Source: Chloroflexi bacterium HGW-Chloroflexi-10
GTDB lineage: Bacteria; Chloroflexota; Anaerolineae; Anaerolineales; Anaerolineaceae
DNA length: 64,000 nucleotides
NCBI GenBank assembly: GCA_002840755.1
Contig: PHBZ01000011.1
Span: 56,728-120,727, forward strand
Direction of reading: 5' to 3'
Shown here: positions 25,409 through 34,920 of the stretch, piece by piece
How positions within the stretch are numbered: position 1 is the first letter of the stretch
Layout: each line of letters starts with the position of its first letter
Translations under genes and position numbers: made by a program
Notes under the pieces: generated by a model
The model's input: only the letters and a program-made list of their open reading frames with translations
Database searches by the model: none
Told to the model about the DNA's origin: nothing

Positions 25409-26293
25409 TTAGGTTTTACTCATTAATGCGGTTTGCTGTTGGCGTTTGATACCCCATTCGTTAAGGAAGAGGGCTCCGACGACGATCAAGCCACCAAGCA
25501 CCAGGTTGATCACATTGGCCTGTTCTCCAAAGAAGAGCAAAGAAACAACGACGGCTAACGGAATCTTGAGATCGTTGAAGATGGCCAATGCACCGTTATT
25601 GACCTGACGCGCACCTACATTCCAGAGGAAGAATCCCAGACCGGAAGCGATGGCGCCCAGGTAGAGCAGCACGAGGATCTGGTTGGATGTGATAGTAAAA
25701 GATTGCCAGGGAGTAAAAACCGCCGCCGAGAGCGCCGCGGTTAGAAAACCACCCAAATATAACAAACCGAACACCTGACGGTTATTGAACTCTTTTGCAT
25801 CCAGAGTGTTCATAATTTCCTTATAATAGATTTGTCCATAGGCAAAGCCCAGGTTGGAAATCTGTACAATGAGGAAACCCATGAGTATGTTGGACTCGAT
25901 GATGCCGCCGCGTTTGACAATAGCGGTACCGGCAATTGCCAACACAGTGGCGACCAGACTGACCCAATGCAGTTTGCGACGCATACCATCATTAATGAGG
26001 GTGACATACAGCGGTGTGAAAATGGTGAACAAAGCTACCTCATACGCTTTTAAATACTGAAAAGCATAATTGTATGCGACATACATGATGCCGTACTGTA
26101 TAGCGCCAACCATTAAAAGCTGTGCCGTTTGCCGGCGGGGTAAGCCTTTAATACGAAGAAAGGGGAGAAATACCACCAGAGAAACCAAAAGACGTGCAGC
26201 GGCAATGAAATTGGCATCCAGACCAGCCAGTTGATTTTTTACCAGGCCAAAGGAAAAGGCCCACAACAGGGAAACTACCAGTAAATAAATCAT
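25409..26293 (-). CDS. EamA/DMT-family transporter
   Basis: 294-aa permease with ten hydrophobic helices arranged as two EamA repeats (repeat 1 about 1-135, repeat 2 about 145-285). Features include SLLWAFSFGLVKNQ near the start and FFGEQANVINLVLGGLIVVGALFLNEWG near the end, as in drug/metabolite transporters. The transported compound cannot be read from sequence. No good ribosome-binding site is visible. It ends 20 bases from the convergent glycosyltransferase. Confidence 0.88.
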   Translation of the reverse strand: MIYLLVVSLLWAFSFGLVKNQLAGLDANFIAAARLLVSLVVFLPFLRIKGLPRRQTAQLLMVGAIQYGIMYVAYNYAFQYLKAYEVALFTIFTPLYVTLINDGMRRKLHWVSLVATVLAIAGTAIVKRGGIIESNILMGFLIVQISNLGFAYGQIYYKEIMNTLDAKEFNNRQVFGLLYLGGFLTAALSAAVFTPWQSFTITSNQILVLLYLGAIASGLGFFLWNVGARQVNNGALAIFNDLKIPLAVVVSLLFFGEQANVINLVLGGLIVVGALFLNEWGIKRQQQTALMSKT

Positions 26294-26406
26294 ACCTAAA
26301 CCACCTACAGCAGATAAAATTGGAAGTTATACTTTTTGTGATTATACGGTAAATTAAACTGATTCGAACACAAAATGTCATTTGTCAGGTTGATTTGGGC
26401 GATTTG

Positions 26407-27306
26407 TCAGACAACTAGAAAAAAAATGCGCCTGCCAGCCAGGATACTCCCCACGTTGCCACGGCAAGCCAGAGAGATCTCGGTATGCGGAGAAAAACCA
26501 CATTTTGAGCAATCAATATCGGTGCGGTTTTTCAGATAACAACCCTGCGAAAAAGTTCCGTCCGGGTTGGCATTATCTATCAGGTGATCGTCACAGCGCC
26601 AGGTATTGCGTTTGAGCGCATGCAGCGCGGCTGTAGAATTAAGTATAGGCAGACCGCTGTGTTTCAGGAGGATGAGTTCATCCAGCAATGTTGCACGCCG
26701 CTCAAAATCCAGAAAGAGAGCATCCTGCCGGTTGTATGGGTAATAAAACTGAATGGTAATCCCTCTAACTTTACCGTTTAAGAAGCGGACCAGGTGGGGT
26801 ATTTCGGCAGCATTAATGGCGTTAATGGTAATATGCGCATAAAGGCGTGGGTGCTGACAGGCTTGAATATTATGCAGTACACGTTCAAAAATAGGTGCAC
26901 CGCGCAGTCGATTGTGAGTTTCAGTCAGGCCATCCAGGCTGACCCAGAGCACATCCGCAGTGGTGTGCAATGGCAGTGTGCCATTGGTGGTTATTCCTAC
27001 ACTGAAAAAGAGGCGACGGGCATAGTTTACCAGGTCGGCGAGATGATATTCACCATCCTTCCACAGGTATGGTTCACCGCCTTCGAAAATGACCATGCGG
27101 TTGCCGCGTTGGTAGAGGATGTCCAGGGTGGTACAGGCCTGTTCATAGCTTAATTCAGTGGATTCCAGATTATAGAAAGGGCATTGCTGGCAGGTGAGGT
27201 TGCAGCGGTAGGTTATCTTGAAACTGGCCAGGAAGGGCTGGCGCTGCTGAAAAACATAATTTTTAAGGATATAGGCATATTGGAACAGGCGGATGGGGCG
27301 CTGCAT
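26407..27306 (-). CDS. Radical SAM protein
   Basis: 299-aa radical SAM enzyme. The cluster motif CNLTCQQC (CxxxCxxC) is near residue 36, preceded by FKITYR. GGEPYLW and VSLDG further along are standard barrel features. Near the C terminus, Cys residues in CDDHL, QGCYLKN and CSKCGF suggest an auxiliary SPASM-like cluster. Such proteins modify peptides or small molecules, but no precursor peptide gene is evident nearby. GGAGA upstream supports the ATG at 27306; an in-frame start nine codons earlier is less likely. The lipoprotein gene 83 bases upstream on the same strand could be in the same transcript. Confidence 0.85.
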   Translation of the reverse strand: MQRPIRLFQYAYILKNYVFQQRQPFLASFKITYRCNLTCQQCPFYNLESTELSYEQACTTLDILYQRGNRMVIFEGGEPYLWKDGEYHLADLVNYARRLFFSVGITTNGTLPLHTTADVLWVSLDGLTETHNRLRGAPIFERVLHNIQACQHPRLYAHITINAINAAEIPHLVRFLNGKVRGITIQFYYPYNRQDALFLDFERRATLLDELILLKHSGLPILNSTAALHALKRNTWRCDDHLIDNANPDGTFSQGCYLKNRTDIDCSKCGFSPHTEISLACRGNVGSILAGRRIFFLVV

Positions 27307-27388
27307 ATGTTCTCCTGCCTTGATTGTACTCATAAATGGATGATGTTTCGAGAGCAGAACCGAAACCCATGGGACTGTTTTTTTGATT

Positions 27389-28141
27389 CTATTTCAATGA
27401 GAGTACATCTTCCAACAAAGTGCCGTTTACATAAATTTTTACCGAGGTGACAGTGGTGAACTGCATGGCAGTAGCTTTTAACTGTTCTTCAATACGTGGG
27501 TTATCACATGTGCCGCCCATGATCAGATCACCTTTGAGGTGAATGGTGGCCTGGCCATTGACCAGAACCAGGGAATCAATAGTAAGATCGGACTGATAGA
27601 GGGCGGTATACAAACCGGATTGACCGTAGTATTGATCTTTGATGGAGAGTAACTCGGTTAATGCCGCGCGTAATACTGCAACGGTGGGCGACACCACCAC
27701 ATCTACAGCTACAAGACTGTCACCGCAGCCGATCTGGGTGCCAGAAGCGCCGTTATCATCTACGGCTATCAGGAAGATTTTTACAGTTTGTCCACCAGTG
27801 CTTTGGGTGGGCGGGATTGCAGGGGTGGCTGTATACACAACCACCTCGTGAGTTATCGTTGGTTGTACCTCAGCGGTAGTAGCTTGCGTTTGTGGTTCAC
27901 TGGTTAGGGTAGTCTGGGGAGTCGGGTTGTGTTCCTCATCAGTATTGGGAGTGGCCGACTCTACGACGGGTGTAGGGCTGAGCCGCGGGGTACGGCTGGG
28001 CATAGGCGGCAGGGTGGGCATGCGTACCGGATAGGTGTATTCGGGTACCTGAACAGCATTACCTTTTCCACAGGCGCTTAAAAAGACCAGGAAAAAGACA
28101 CTGACCAACACTAATCCAATTCGCAGTTTACGCTGTTCCAT
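27389..28141 (-). CDS. GerMN-domain lipoprotein
   Basis: 250-aa lipoprotein. The signal peptide ends in the lipobox LSAC (Cys near residue 24), followed by a Thr/Pro/Glu-rich linker (about 35-120) and a C-terminal GerMN-like domain. The domain shows VKIFLIAVDDNG, VLRAALTELLS, SLVLVNGQATIHLKGDL and VTSVKIYVNGTLLEDVLS. GerMN domains occur in sporulation and envelope proteins and are thought to mediate protein contacts. GGGAG nine bases upstream fits the ATG at 28141; an in-frame start 14 codons earlier would bury the signal peptide. Confidence 0.8.
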   Translation of the reverse strand: MEQRKLRIGLVLVSVFFLVFLSACGKGNAVQVPEYTYPVRMPTLPPMPSRTPRLSPTPVVESATPNTDEEHNPTPQTTLTSEPQTQATTAEVQPTITHEVVVYTATPAIPPTQSTGGQTVKIFLIAVDDNGASGTQIGCGDSLVAVDVVVSPTVAVLRAALTELLSIKDQYYGQSGLYTALYQSDLTIDSLVLVNGQATIHLKGDLIMGGTCDNPRIEEQLKATAMQFTTVTSVKIYVNGTLLEDVLSLK

Positions 28142-28226
28142 ACAAAGGTACTCCCACAAGATATATTTAGAAATATCATACATTGAATCACAGGCAATGA
28201 CCAGCCCTCCTCGGTCGATTTCAACC

Positions 28227-28262
28227 CTTTTTGTGAAAAATTTATCTGCTTTTCACAAAAAG
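28227..28262. repeat. Perfect 13-bp AT-rich inverted repeat
   Basis: Arms 28227-28239 and 28250-28262 pair exactly around a 10-nt loop. With A and T runs on either side it resembles a bidirectional terminator, but it lies upstream of the leftward lipoprotein gene. The stretch 28142-28477 otherwise shows no gene. Confidence 0.4.
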
Positions 28263-28477
28263 ATATTCTTCGTTAACGCGTATTTTAGGGAACAGTTTCG
28301 GACCCCATGTCTACACCCCGCCTGCCTTCCTGAGACTGATGCTGCACTTCCAAAAGTGAGATGCTTGTGATATTCTGCATGAATGAATATACACCACACA
28401 AAATCCACTGAATAAATTCCCTCGCGACGTCCTTTAACTATCTGCCAGCATATTGCGCTGGGACTGTTGGTTGGCCG

Positions 28478-28633
28478 ATGGTCGTAGTTGGATTGATTAT
28501 CCCGCTTCTTCTGGGGCATTCCGTTAAAGACCGGTTGTATAGCTATCTGGCGCTCATCCCGACTTCTCTATTAGGTGTGGGCGCTTATGAAGGATTGACC
28601 TGGTTCGATTGGCTGCGCACCAATTTATTTTAA
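28478..28633 (+). pseudogene. Small hydrophobic ORF, probably the tail of a lost membrane gene
   Basis: A 51-codon frame beginning MVVVGLIIPLLLGH and ending WFDWLRTNLF looks like the C-terminal end of a larger membrane protein. There is no ribosome-binding site. Hydrophobic coding character seems to continue upstream of 28478 in shifted frames, suggesting decay by frameshift. I do not recognise the family. It ends 42 bases before the DUF5655 gene. Confidence 0.3.
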
Positions 28634-28675
28634 GTGTATACTGTTTGAGATTACCTGGATGGAGGTAAACGTTTT

Positions 28676-29074
28676 ATGTCAACGGTAGCATTGGATGATT
28701 TCTTTTCCGGAAGAAAAGAATCAAGGGATCTGTTTGACATTGTGCAACACATGGTCGAATCGATTGGCTCAGCAGGGTTGGTTGTATCCAAGAGTCAGGT
28801 GGCTTTTCGGCGCAGAAAGAATTTTGTCCTGGTGTGGATTCCCGGGCAATATTTGCATGGAAAAATAGCCCCGCTGGTGTTGACCTTCTCTCTTGCTCAT
28901 CAGGATTTTTCACCACGGTGGAAAGAAGTTGTGAAAATCTCCCCGCAGCGATTCACGCATCACCTGGAGCTTTTTAGTGAAACTGATCTGGACGAGCAGG
29001 TTAGTGAATGGCTGCGGCTGGCCTGGGAGTCGCGGCATAAGCCGGCAACAATTGGTTGGATGCCAGAAAGTTGA
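28676..29074 (+). CDS. DUF5655 domain protein
   Basis: 132-aa cytoplasmic protein. The order FFSGRKESRDLFDIVQHMVES, VVSKSQVAFRRRKNFVLVW, TFSL and TDLDEQVSEWLRLAWE matches the DUF5655 family as I recall it; members are found alone or fused to other domains and have no established function. GGAGG ten bases upstream supports the ATG. No membrane segment or catalytic motif is evident. Confidence 0.75.
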   Translation: MSTVALDDFFSGRKESRDLFDIVQHMVESIGSAGLVVSKSQVAFRRRKNFVLVWIPGQYLHGKIAPLVLTFSLAHQDFSPRWKEVVKISPQRFTHHLELFSETDLDEQVSEWLRLAWESRHKPATIGWMPES

Positions 29075-29182
29075 TTGACCTCAAAAAGGGTGGGCTATAA
29101 TAAACGCAGAGTTTGAAACGGCCCTGGGTTGATATCGGTGTGTCTCAGCCACAGATAGATTAAAGCCATTGGAGAAATACTC

Positions 29183-30232
29183 ATGAAAAGAAATATGTGG
29201 TTTGGTTTTGGGGCAGCATTGTTGATATCTAGCTTCCTGTTTGGCCTGGTAGAAGCGGATTATACCTTCCCGGAAAAAAATGGTAATGATATAGCTGAAG
29301 CCAAGGTTTATCTGCCGTTAGTGCTGCTTAATTATGAGAACATTCCGGACCATTGGCGGAACGGTTTGGCTGCGGGTGTGAACTGGGGCGTGGCGGAAGG
29401 GTATCCAAATGATGTTGGAATTACTGCGAATCCCTATGTGCTGGATGCCGAAGATTTTGAGAGCGGCACAGTAACCATCCCTACCGAAGAAGACCGCTAT
29501 CGATTGAACACGACTGTTGTTTCTACGATGGTTTATACTGGTAACTACGCCGGTGAACATACCTGGCCCCAAGGATATAACGGCCCGACGACACGCTATG
29601 AGATTCCCGACTCGGCAAATACTGGCAGCCGCCCGACTTATTTTGTACGTATGTGCATGAATTTTGATGACAGTTTCCATCCCGGAGAAGGTTTTGAAGG
29701 GGTTGGTGTGAAAGGCTTTGGGGTGTTCAGTGAGCCGGATTGGGCGGACACTAATGAACCCTGTGACGGCACCAACTGGTATAACGCGCAGGTGCAGTTT
29801 GTCGGTTGGGGGCCTAGTTCCAAGCCGGAAGCAAATAACCGTTATCTATGGGTGGGGCATTTATACAGCTACAATCCTTATCCTGCTGATGCGGTGGCGG
29901 TTGTGGGTGAACTGGCTAACATTTCGGAGTACCGTTTTTCGGCTTATGCGACTCCATTTAAATACCTGGATTTTGGCGGCTGGCATTGTTATGAAGTAGG
30001 CCTGTATTTGAACACACCCGGACAATATGACGGCGAAGCCCGGTTTTGGATAGACGGTATATTACAGTCGCGTGTGACCAATATGCGTTACCGTAATGTA
30101 GAATCGTTATTCCCGACAGACATGCATTTGAATATTCACCGCACCACTGAGAATTTTCCGCAAACAATGATCCGCTGGACGGATAATATTGTGTTGTCCA
30201 CGCGTTATATTGGCCCGGTAAAAAGGGAGTAG
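29183..30232 (+). CDS. Secreted jelly-roll protein, possibly polysaccharide-lyase-like
   Basis: 349-aa exported protein with a signal peptide (about 1-25) and VYLPLVLLN at 42-50. The remainder is rich in aromatic residues and beta-strand patterns. The segment YDGEARFWIDGILQSRVTNMRYR, with HLNIHRTTE before WTDNIVLSTRYIGP, resembles the late strands of family-14 polysaccharide lyases or concanavalin-like lectins. Catalytic residues could not be assigned, so an enzymatic role is only possible. A GGAGA sequence precedes the ATG. A hairpin terminator follows about 50 bases downstream. Confidence 0.6.
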   Translation: MKRNMWFGFGAALLISSFLFGLVEADYTFPEKNGNDIAEAKVYLPLVLLNYENIPDHWRNGLAAGVNWGVAEGYPNDVGITANPYVLDAEDFESGTVTIPTEEDRYRLNTTVVSTMVYTGNYAGEHTWPQGYNGPTTRYEIPDSANTGSRPTYFVRMCMNFDDSFHPGEGFEGVGVKGFGVFSEPDWADTNEPCDGTNWYNAQVQFVGWGPSSKPEANNRYLWVGHLYSYNPYPADAVAVVGELANISEYRFSAYATPFKYLDFGGWHCYEVGLYLNTPGQYDGEARFWIDGILQSRVTNMRYRNVESLFPTDMHLNIHRTTENFPQTMIRWTDNIVLSTRYIGPVKRE

Positions 30233-30279
30233 TTTTGAGGAGTGTTTTATTCTTTCCCCGTTGAAAGCAGTTAAAAAAG

Positions 30280-30316
30280 TTGAGCGTGCGGGTGAGGGGG
30301 ACACCCGGACGCTCAA
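30280..30316 (+). terminator. Hairpin after the secreted jelly-roll gene
   Basis: A 15-bp stem with one mismatch (30280-30294 with 30302-30316) and a 7-nt loop. The downstream tract (TAGAATTATTTTAT) is only moderately T-rich. Confidence 0.6.
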
Positions 30317-30389
30317 TAGAATTATTTTATACAGTCCGGATTAAAGAAAAATTAAAAAGATATTTGGTTTTTATAAGAATTCAGTTAAT

Positions 30390-30418
30390 TTGACGTTGAC
30401 CTAAGCCCTGAGTACAAT
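30390..30418 (+). promoter_or_regulatory. Promoter giving a leaderless histidine-kinase mRNA
   Basis: TTGACG (30390-30395), 17-bp spacer, TACAAT (30413-30418). The ATG at 30425 falls seven bases after the -10, exactly where transcription should begin, and there is no ribosome-binding site. Confidence 0.6.
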
Positions 30419-30424
30419 TTTAAT

Positions 30425-32611
30425 ATGATTACACATTTACCGGCCGGATTTCGACTGCGCACCATTTTTCTTTTTTTGGCTGGTTTTTTGTTGCTATATA
30501 TGTTCTGGTTGGTGCGGGGAAATGATACTCTCTGGGAGCGTTTCTGGATTGGGCATTTGACGATTGTGTTCACAAGTGCCTTGTGCGCCCGGTTGGGATG
30601 GTTTACCCGTAATACCCTAGATAGCGTTCAGAAGAAACAGGCATGGACTTTTTTGAGTGGGGGATTGAGCATATGGCTGCTGCATGATGTGTTCTTTTTG
30701 TTTTCTGATTTGTTGGGCAGGCAATCTGATTGGTTAGCATGGATGGGCGGGTTGTATTTCCTGGGCGGAGTATTTCTCTGGATTGGCATTTTTGTTTATC
30801 CGCGTAAATCGCGTTCGGTCTTTGGGCGCTTACGATTGGTGATGGATCTGTTGCTCACCAGCATTGCGGTGATTCTTATGCTGTGGACGGGGGTAATTCA
30901 ACCGGCGCTGGATGTTTTGCAGCCGATGGCGGTGCCAGGCTTGATTTATATCTCTGTCGATTTGATTTCGCTGTTGATTTTGGTGAACCTGTTTTTGCTC
31001 AGTGAAATAGAACAACTCTCGACTACGCTGAGCTGGTTTGTGTTTGCCTTTCTGGTTTACAGCTTCAGTGATATGTCCTATATGGATTTGATGAATAATC
31101 AGCTGCATTACAGCAGCGGGAATGTATTGGATTTTGGTTGGGTTGTTGGGGATATGTTGCTTCTGGCGGCGATCTTCATTCAATTGTACGAGGTGCGTTT
31201 AAAACCGGATGGATTTCTGGCGCGTCTGTTTTTGCGAAGCCAGTCTTTATTACCGATTTTTACCGTTTTAATGTTGGGGTGGTACGCCCTACTCAACTGG
31301 CAAATCAGTGGAAAATATGACATGCTCAGTTTGTGGGGTACTGTAGGTTTGGGATTGGGGCTGTTGGTTCGTCAGGGGATTCTGGCCGGTGAAACCACAA
31401 TGGAGCAATATGCGCGATTGGTGAACAGTATTGCTGAACCGGCCTTTGTTTGTGATACCCAAGGCCGTTTACAAATGATGAACCCGGCTTTTCTGGAAAT
31501 CTGCGCGCTTTCGCGGAATGAGGCTTGGGGTGCTGTGTTACAAGATTTTCTGATGTTGGCAATCCCAGACCATACCTGGTTGAAACAAGTTTATAGCGAT
31601 TCGGCGCAAAAACGTTTTTCGGGTAGCACGCGGGAAGTCTACCTTAAGCAAAAAGATGGACAGCATATCCCGGTTTTACTTACTTTAAGTCCAATAGAAT
31701 CAGCCAGAAACCAGCGGCTCGCTTTTGCCGGTACGGCTCACGATTTGCGCTTGCAAAAGCAGCAGCAAGCCAGTTTGCAAGCCGCTTATGAGGAAGTGGC
31801 CACAGCCCGGTCTGAATTGGAACGGCTTAACAGTGGATTAGAGCGATTGGTCAACGAGCGAACCCAGGATTTGCAATCTGCTTACCGGGCCCTGGAAGAG
31901 CAAAATATTGTTCTCCAACAGCTGGACCAATTGAAATCAGATTTTGTTTCGCTGGTATCGCATGAACTACGCGCGCCGCTAACCAATATCCGTGCCGGGA
32001 TAGAGCTGCTGTTGGTTTCCAGCGGCACTTCTCCACTGCGCATGCAGGTAACGTTGGAACGAGTGCAGAGTGAAATATTGAGACTTTCTCAATTTACCGA
32101 AACCATTCTGGACCTATCTGCTCTGGATGCCAACCGCCTGCCGCTCTACCCGGAACCGATGCCACTGCAAGTTACTATCAATGCTTTGCAAACCTTCTAC
32201 CAGCAGGTGCAGGGCAGTGAACGAATCCGGTGGAAAATTCCAGACAACCTGCCAGCCATTCTGGCGGATCAAAAAGCTTTACATTCGGTTCTTTTCCATT
32301 TACTGGATAACGCATTGAAATACGCGCCGGAAGGAGATATTGTAATTACGGCTGCTGTTAAGGAAAACATGCTTCAGATCCAGGTCTTGGATTCAGGCCC
32401 GGGTATTCCCGAAGAAGCATTGTCATTTTTGTTTGAGCGTTTCTTTCGGGCTCATCAGGCTGATTCTCAAACTACTTATGGACATGGATTGGGGCTCTAC
32501 CTGGTACGCCGCTTTGTAGAAGCCATGCAAGGTTGGGTAAGCGTTGAAAATAGACCTGAAGTTGGGGTGTGTTTCAGTATATACCTGCCGCTGGTGGATT
32601 CACTTAATTAA
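30425..32611 (+). CDS. Multi-pass membrane sensor histidine kinase with PAS domain
   Basis: 728-aa kinase. The N-terminal half (about 1-310) has eight or so membrane helices, forming an unassigned sensory domain. A PAS domain follows (about 320-430: VNSIAEPAFVCDTQGRLQMMNPAF), then a coiled coil (about 455-500), HisKA with SLVSHELRAPLTN (His near 512) and HATPase_c with HLLDNALKYAPEG, DSGPGIPEE, FERFFRAH and GHGLGLYL. The PAS domain could sense redox state or a ligand. It is followed after 77 bases by its likely partner regulator, which has its own promoter elements. Confidence 0.93.
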   Translation: MITHLPAGFRLRTIFLFLAGFLLLYMFWLVRGNDTLWERFWIGHLTIVFTSALCARLGWFTRNTLDSVQKKQAWTFLSGGLSIWLLHDVFFLFSDLLGRQSDWLAWMGGLYFLGGVFLWIGIFVYPRKSRSVFGRLRLVMDLLLTSIAVILMLWTGVIQPALDVLQPMAVPGLIYISVDLISLLILVNLFLLSEIEQLSTTLSWFVFAFLVYSFSDMSYMDLMNNQLHYSSGNVLDFGWVVGDMLLLAAIFIQLYEVRLKPDGFLARLFLRSQSLLPIFTVLMLGWYALLNWQISGKYDMLSLWGTVGLGLGLLVRQGILAGETTMEQYARLVNSIAEPAFVCDTQGRLQMMNPAFLEICALSRNEAWGAVLQDFLMLAIPDHTWLKQVYSDSAQKRFSGSTREVYLKQKDGQHIPVLLTLSPIESARNQRLAFAGTAHDLRLQKQQQASLQAAYEEVATARSELERLNSGLERLVNERTQDLQSAYRALEEQNIVLQQLDQLKSDFVSLVSHELRAPLTNIRAGIELLLVSSGTSPLRMQVTLERVQSEILRLSQFTETILDLSALDANRLPLYPEPMPLQVTINALQTFYQQVQGSERIRWKIPDNLPAILADQKALHSVLFHLLDNALKYAPEGDIVITAAVKENMLQIQVLDSGPGIPEEALSFLFERFFRAHQADSQTTYGHGLGLYLVRRFVEAMQGWVSVENRPEVGVCFSIYLPLVDSLN

Positions 32612-32688
32612 ATGAAACATTTGCGTCTGTGTTTTTACATAATGCATTTATGCTACAATTAGCACAACAAAAGGGACGTATGAAATAA

Positions 32689-33363
32689 ATGCCAAAGATT
32701 CTGCTGGTTGATGATGATAAAACGTTACTGACATTCTTAGCTGAGTTCCTGAGTGATAAATATCAGGTGGTTACGGCGAATAATGGGCAGGAGGCGCTGC
32801 GCCAGGCATACAGTGAGCAGCCACAGCTGGTGATTCTGGATGTGATGATGCCGGGTATGGACGGCTGGGAGGTTACTGCTCGTCTTCGTGAACTTTCTAC
32901 CATTCCAATTATTATGTTAACCGGCAAAACTACTGAGGCAGATAAACTGCGCGGGTTTAGTTTGGGGATTGATGATTATGTAACCAAACCATTTAGTTTT
33001 GCAGAACTTTCGGCACGCATCAGTGCAGTCCTTAACCGTGTGCAACGGCGTACAGGTACATTGGAAAACATAATTGTGATCGATGAATTGATTATTGATC
33101 TCAACCGGCGTGATGTACGCCTGGGGTCTGCCCCAGTAAATCTGACACCAACTGAGTTTCGCCTTCTGGAAATTCTGGCGCGGCGGCATGGCAAAGCTGT
33201 TTCGGAAGAAGAACTTACCAAAAAAATATGGGGAGATTATCGCAGCGAAGATTCGACAGTATTACGCCGTTATATTTGGTCGCTGCGCAGCAAGATTGAG
33301 AATGACCCAGCTAACCCACGCTGGATTGTGAATGTGCGTGGGTATGGTTATATGCTGGAATAG
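32689..33363 (+). CDS. OmpR/PhoB-family response regulator
   Basis: 224-aa regulator. The receiver domain (1-115) has ILLVDDDKTLL, the phospho-acceptor in LVILDVMMPGMDG, IIMLTGK and VTKPFSFAE. The winged helix (about 130-222) has LTPTEFRLLEIL and ends NVRGYGYMLE. An extended -10 (TGC then TACAAT, 32654-32659) lies 30 bases upstream, with AAAGGGA as a possible ribosome-binding site, so it may be transcribed separately from the kinase. It is most likely phosphorylated by the preceding kinase. Confidence 0.93.
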   Translation: MPKILLVDDDKTLLTFLAEFLSDKYQVVTANNGQEALRQAYSEQPQLVILDVMMPGMDGWEVTARLRELSTIPIIMLTGKTTEADKLRGFSLGIDDYVTKPFSFAELSARISAVLNRVQRRTGTLENIIVIDELIIDLNRRDVRLGSAPVNLTPTEFRLLEILARRHGKAVSEEELTKKIWGDYRSEDSTVLRRYIWSLRSKIENDPANPRWIVNVRGYGYMLE

Positions 33364-33372
33364 CGTTTTTTA

Positions 33373-34920
33373 TTACGGGTAGACCCATTCGTCGAAGAGT
33401 TCGCCCAGGTCGCAATTGCAGGTGGATTCAGCCAATTGGCGAAAAACCTCTGTATCGGCATTTTGCCATTGGTATTGGGTTACATATTGTTTTAGAAATG
33501 CTGAGAAAGTTTCTTTTCCCATTGATTTTTCTAATTCCACCAGAAAATATGGGCCGCGACCGTAAATGATGGCTGAATAATCCGGCCCCTCATATTCCCT
33601 TGCCGGCATACCAATCGGGATGGGTTCACTGTTTACCCGCGCCCAACGGCCATCCCAGGATTGTTGGTATGCATCAGCGGCTGAATTATTGTAGCGCTCC
33701 TGATAATATAGACCGGTGGCATATTGGGTTACCGATTCATCCACCCAGGGCAGGTTTGACTGGTCATTACCGACCAGATTGTAAAACCACTGGTGGGCAA
33801 CCTCATGCACCACAACGCTTTCAAGGTTCATGGCCGCTGGGACGCCGCCATCTTTATCCACTTTGTACAATTCCAACCCAATGCCGACAATACCGGGGTA
33901 TTCTATACCCAATGCGCGCATGGGTGAACTGATTACATCAAATTCTGTATAAGGGTAGGGGATAAACTGCTCACTAAAAATTTCAATGGCAGCAGCAGCC
34001 GTATCCAAAGCCAACAGGGCTGCCGTTTCATTTTCCTTAAAAGCATAACTGTTGATGGTAACCTCGCCTACCTGACGACTCCATTTGGTGTAGCGGGTAC
34101 TGCCTGCCAGGTAAAAATCGCGGACCGGTCCGGCAGCAAACCGGACGGATTGGCGGTCTCCGCTGGTTTCGGCGGCCACTTGAATACCTGAAGCTACCAG
34201 GATCAGATCGGCGGGGGCTTGTATTTCTACCTGGTAATAGGATGCATCGGTGTAGGTCTGGTCCCCCACCGGATCGGGTGCTTCAGCCTGCCAACCGGAC
34301 TGATCATATACGGCCAGCATAGGGTAGAAGGTGTCCAGTACGAGAACATCTTCAAAATAACCGAATAAACCATAGTTCCCGCCCATTGTATCCGGGATTT
34401 CCAGGGTGTATTCCAGTTTCACCTCACAGGCAGAGCCGATGGGCAGCGATTGATCCAGGTTGATACGGAGGATGGCGCCATCTTCCAGCAGAGATGTTTT
34501 GGCTGGCAGCTGATTCACCCGGGCATTATGGATGATGATGTTTCCGCCGGCATAAGGTACAAACAAATGAAAGTAGAGCGCATCCAGGGCCGTGTTTTCC
34601 TGATTGGTCATATGCAGAGTCTGAAGTGCATTTATTGTGTGGTAATCGTCACTGACTACCAGGTTCATTTGATAAACATTCGCCGAATCCATTTGCTGCA
34701 ATACAACCTGTTGACTGTTAATTAAACCGGGTGCGTAAAGTTCAGCCTCATTTTCAACTGCTTCAATGGGGATGGATGTTGGTAAAGGTTGTGTTTTGAT
34801 TTGCACTGTAGCCGTTTGGGTGGGTTGTAAGGGCGTCGGAACAGTGGTTGCCAGGCTGCGGATTCCACACGCAGACAATATCGCCCAGATCAGCACGATA
34901 CTTCCGAGTTTATATTTCAT
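33373..34920 (-). CDS. M1-family metallopeptidase lipoprotein
   Basis: 515-aa lipoprotein with the lipobox LSAC (Cys near residue 18) and a Thr/Pro-rich spacer. The N-terminal beta domain has NALQTLHMTNQENTALDALYFHLF, as in M1 aminopeptidases. The catalytic domain carries the zinc motif HEVAHQWFYN (about residue 370) and the downstream Glu in PWVDESVTQYA. It is anchored outside the membrane and probably releases N-terminal residues from peptides. A GAMEN-type motif is not obvious, so exopeptidase activity is inferred. AGAGG seven bases upstream favours the ATG at 34920 over an in-frame start at 34944. Confidence 0.88.
   Translation of the reverse strand: MKYKLGSIVLIWAILSACGIRSLATTVPTPLQPTQTATVQIKTQPLPTSIPIEAVENEAELYAPGLINSQQVVLQQMDSANVYQMNLVVSDDYHTINALQTLHMTNQENTALDALYFHLFVPYAGGNIIIHNARVNQLPAKTSLLEDGAILRINLDQSLPIGSACEVKLEYTLEIPDTMGGNYGLFGYFEDVLVLDTFYPMLAVYDQSGWQAEAPDPVGDQTYTDASYYQVEIQAPADLILVASGIQVAAETSGDRQSVRFAAGPVRDFYLAGSTRYTKWSRQVGEVTINSYAFKENETAALLALDTAAAAIEIFSEQFIPYPYTEFDVISSPMRALGIEYPGIVGIGLELYKVDKDGGVPAAMNLESVVVHEVAHQWFYNLVGNDQSNLPWVDESVTQYATGLYYQERYNNSAADAYQQSWDGRWARVNSEPIPIGMPAREYEGPDYSAIIYGRGPYFLVELEKSMGKETFSAFLKQYVTQYQWQNADTEVFRQLAESTCNCDLGELFDEWVYP

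Noticed and set aside
28253..28519. Leftward 88-codon frame
   Set aside because: Cys/Arg/His-rich low-plausibility sequence in a spacer, with an inverted repeat at its end.
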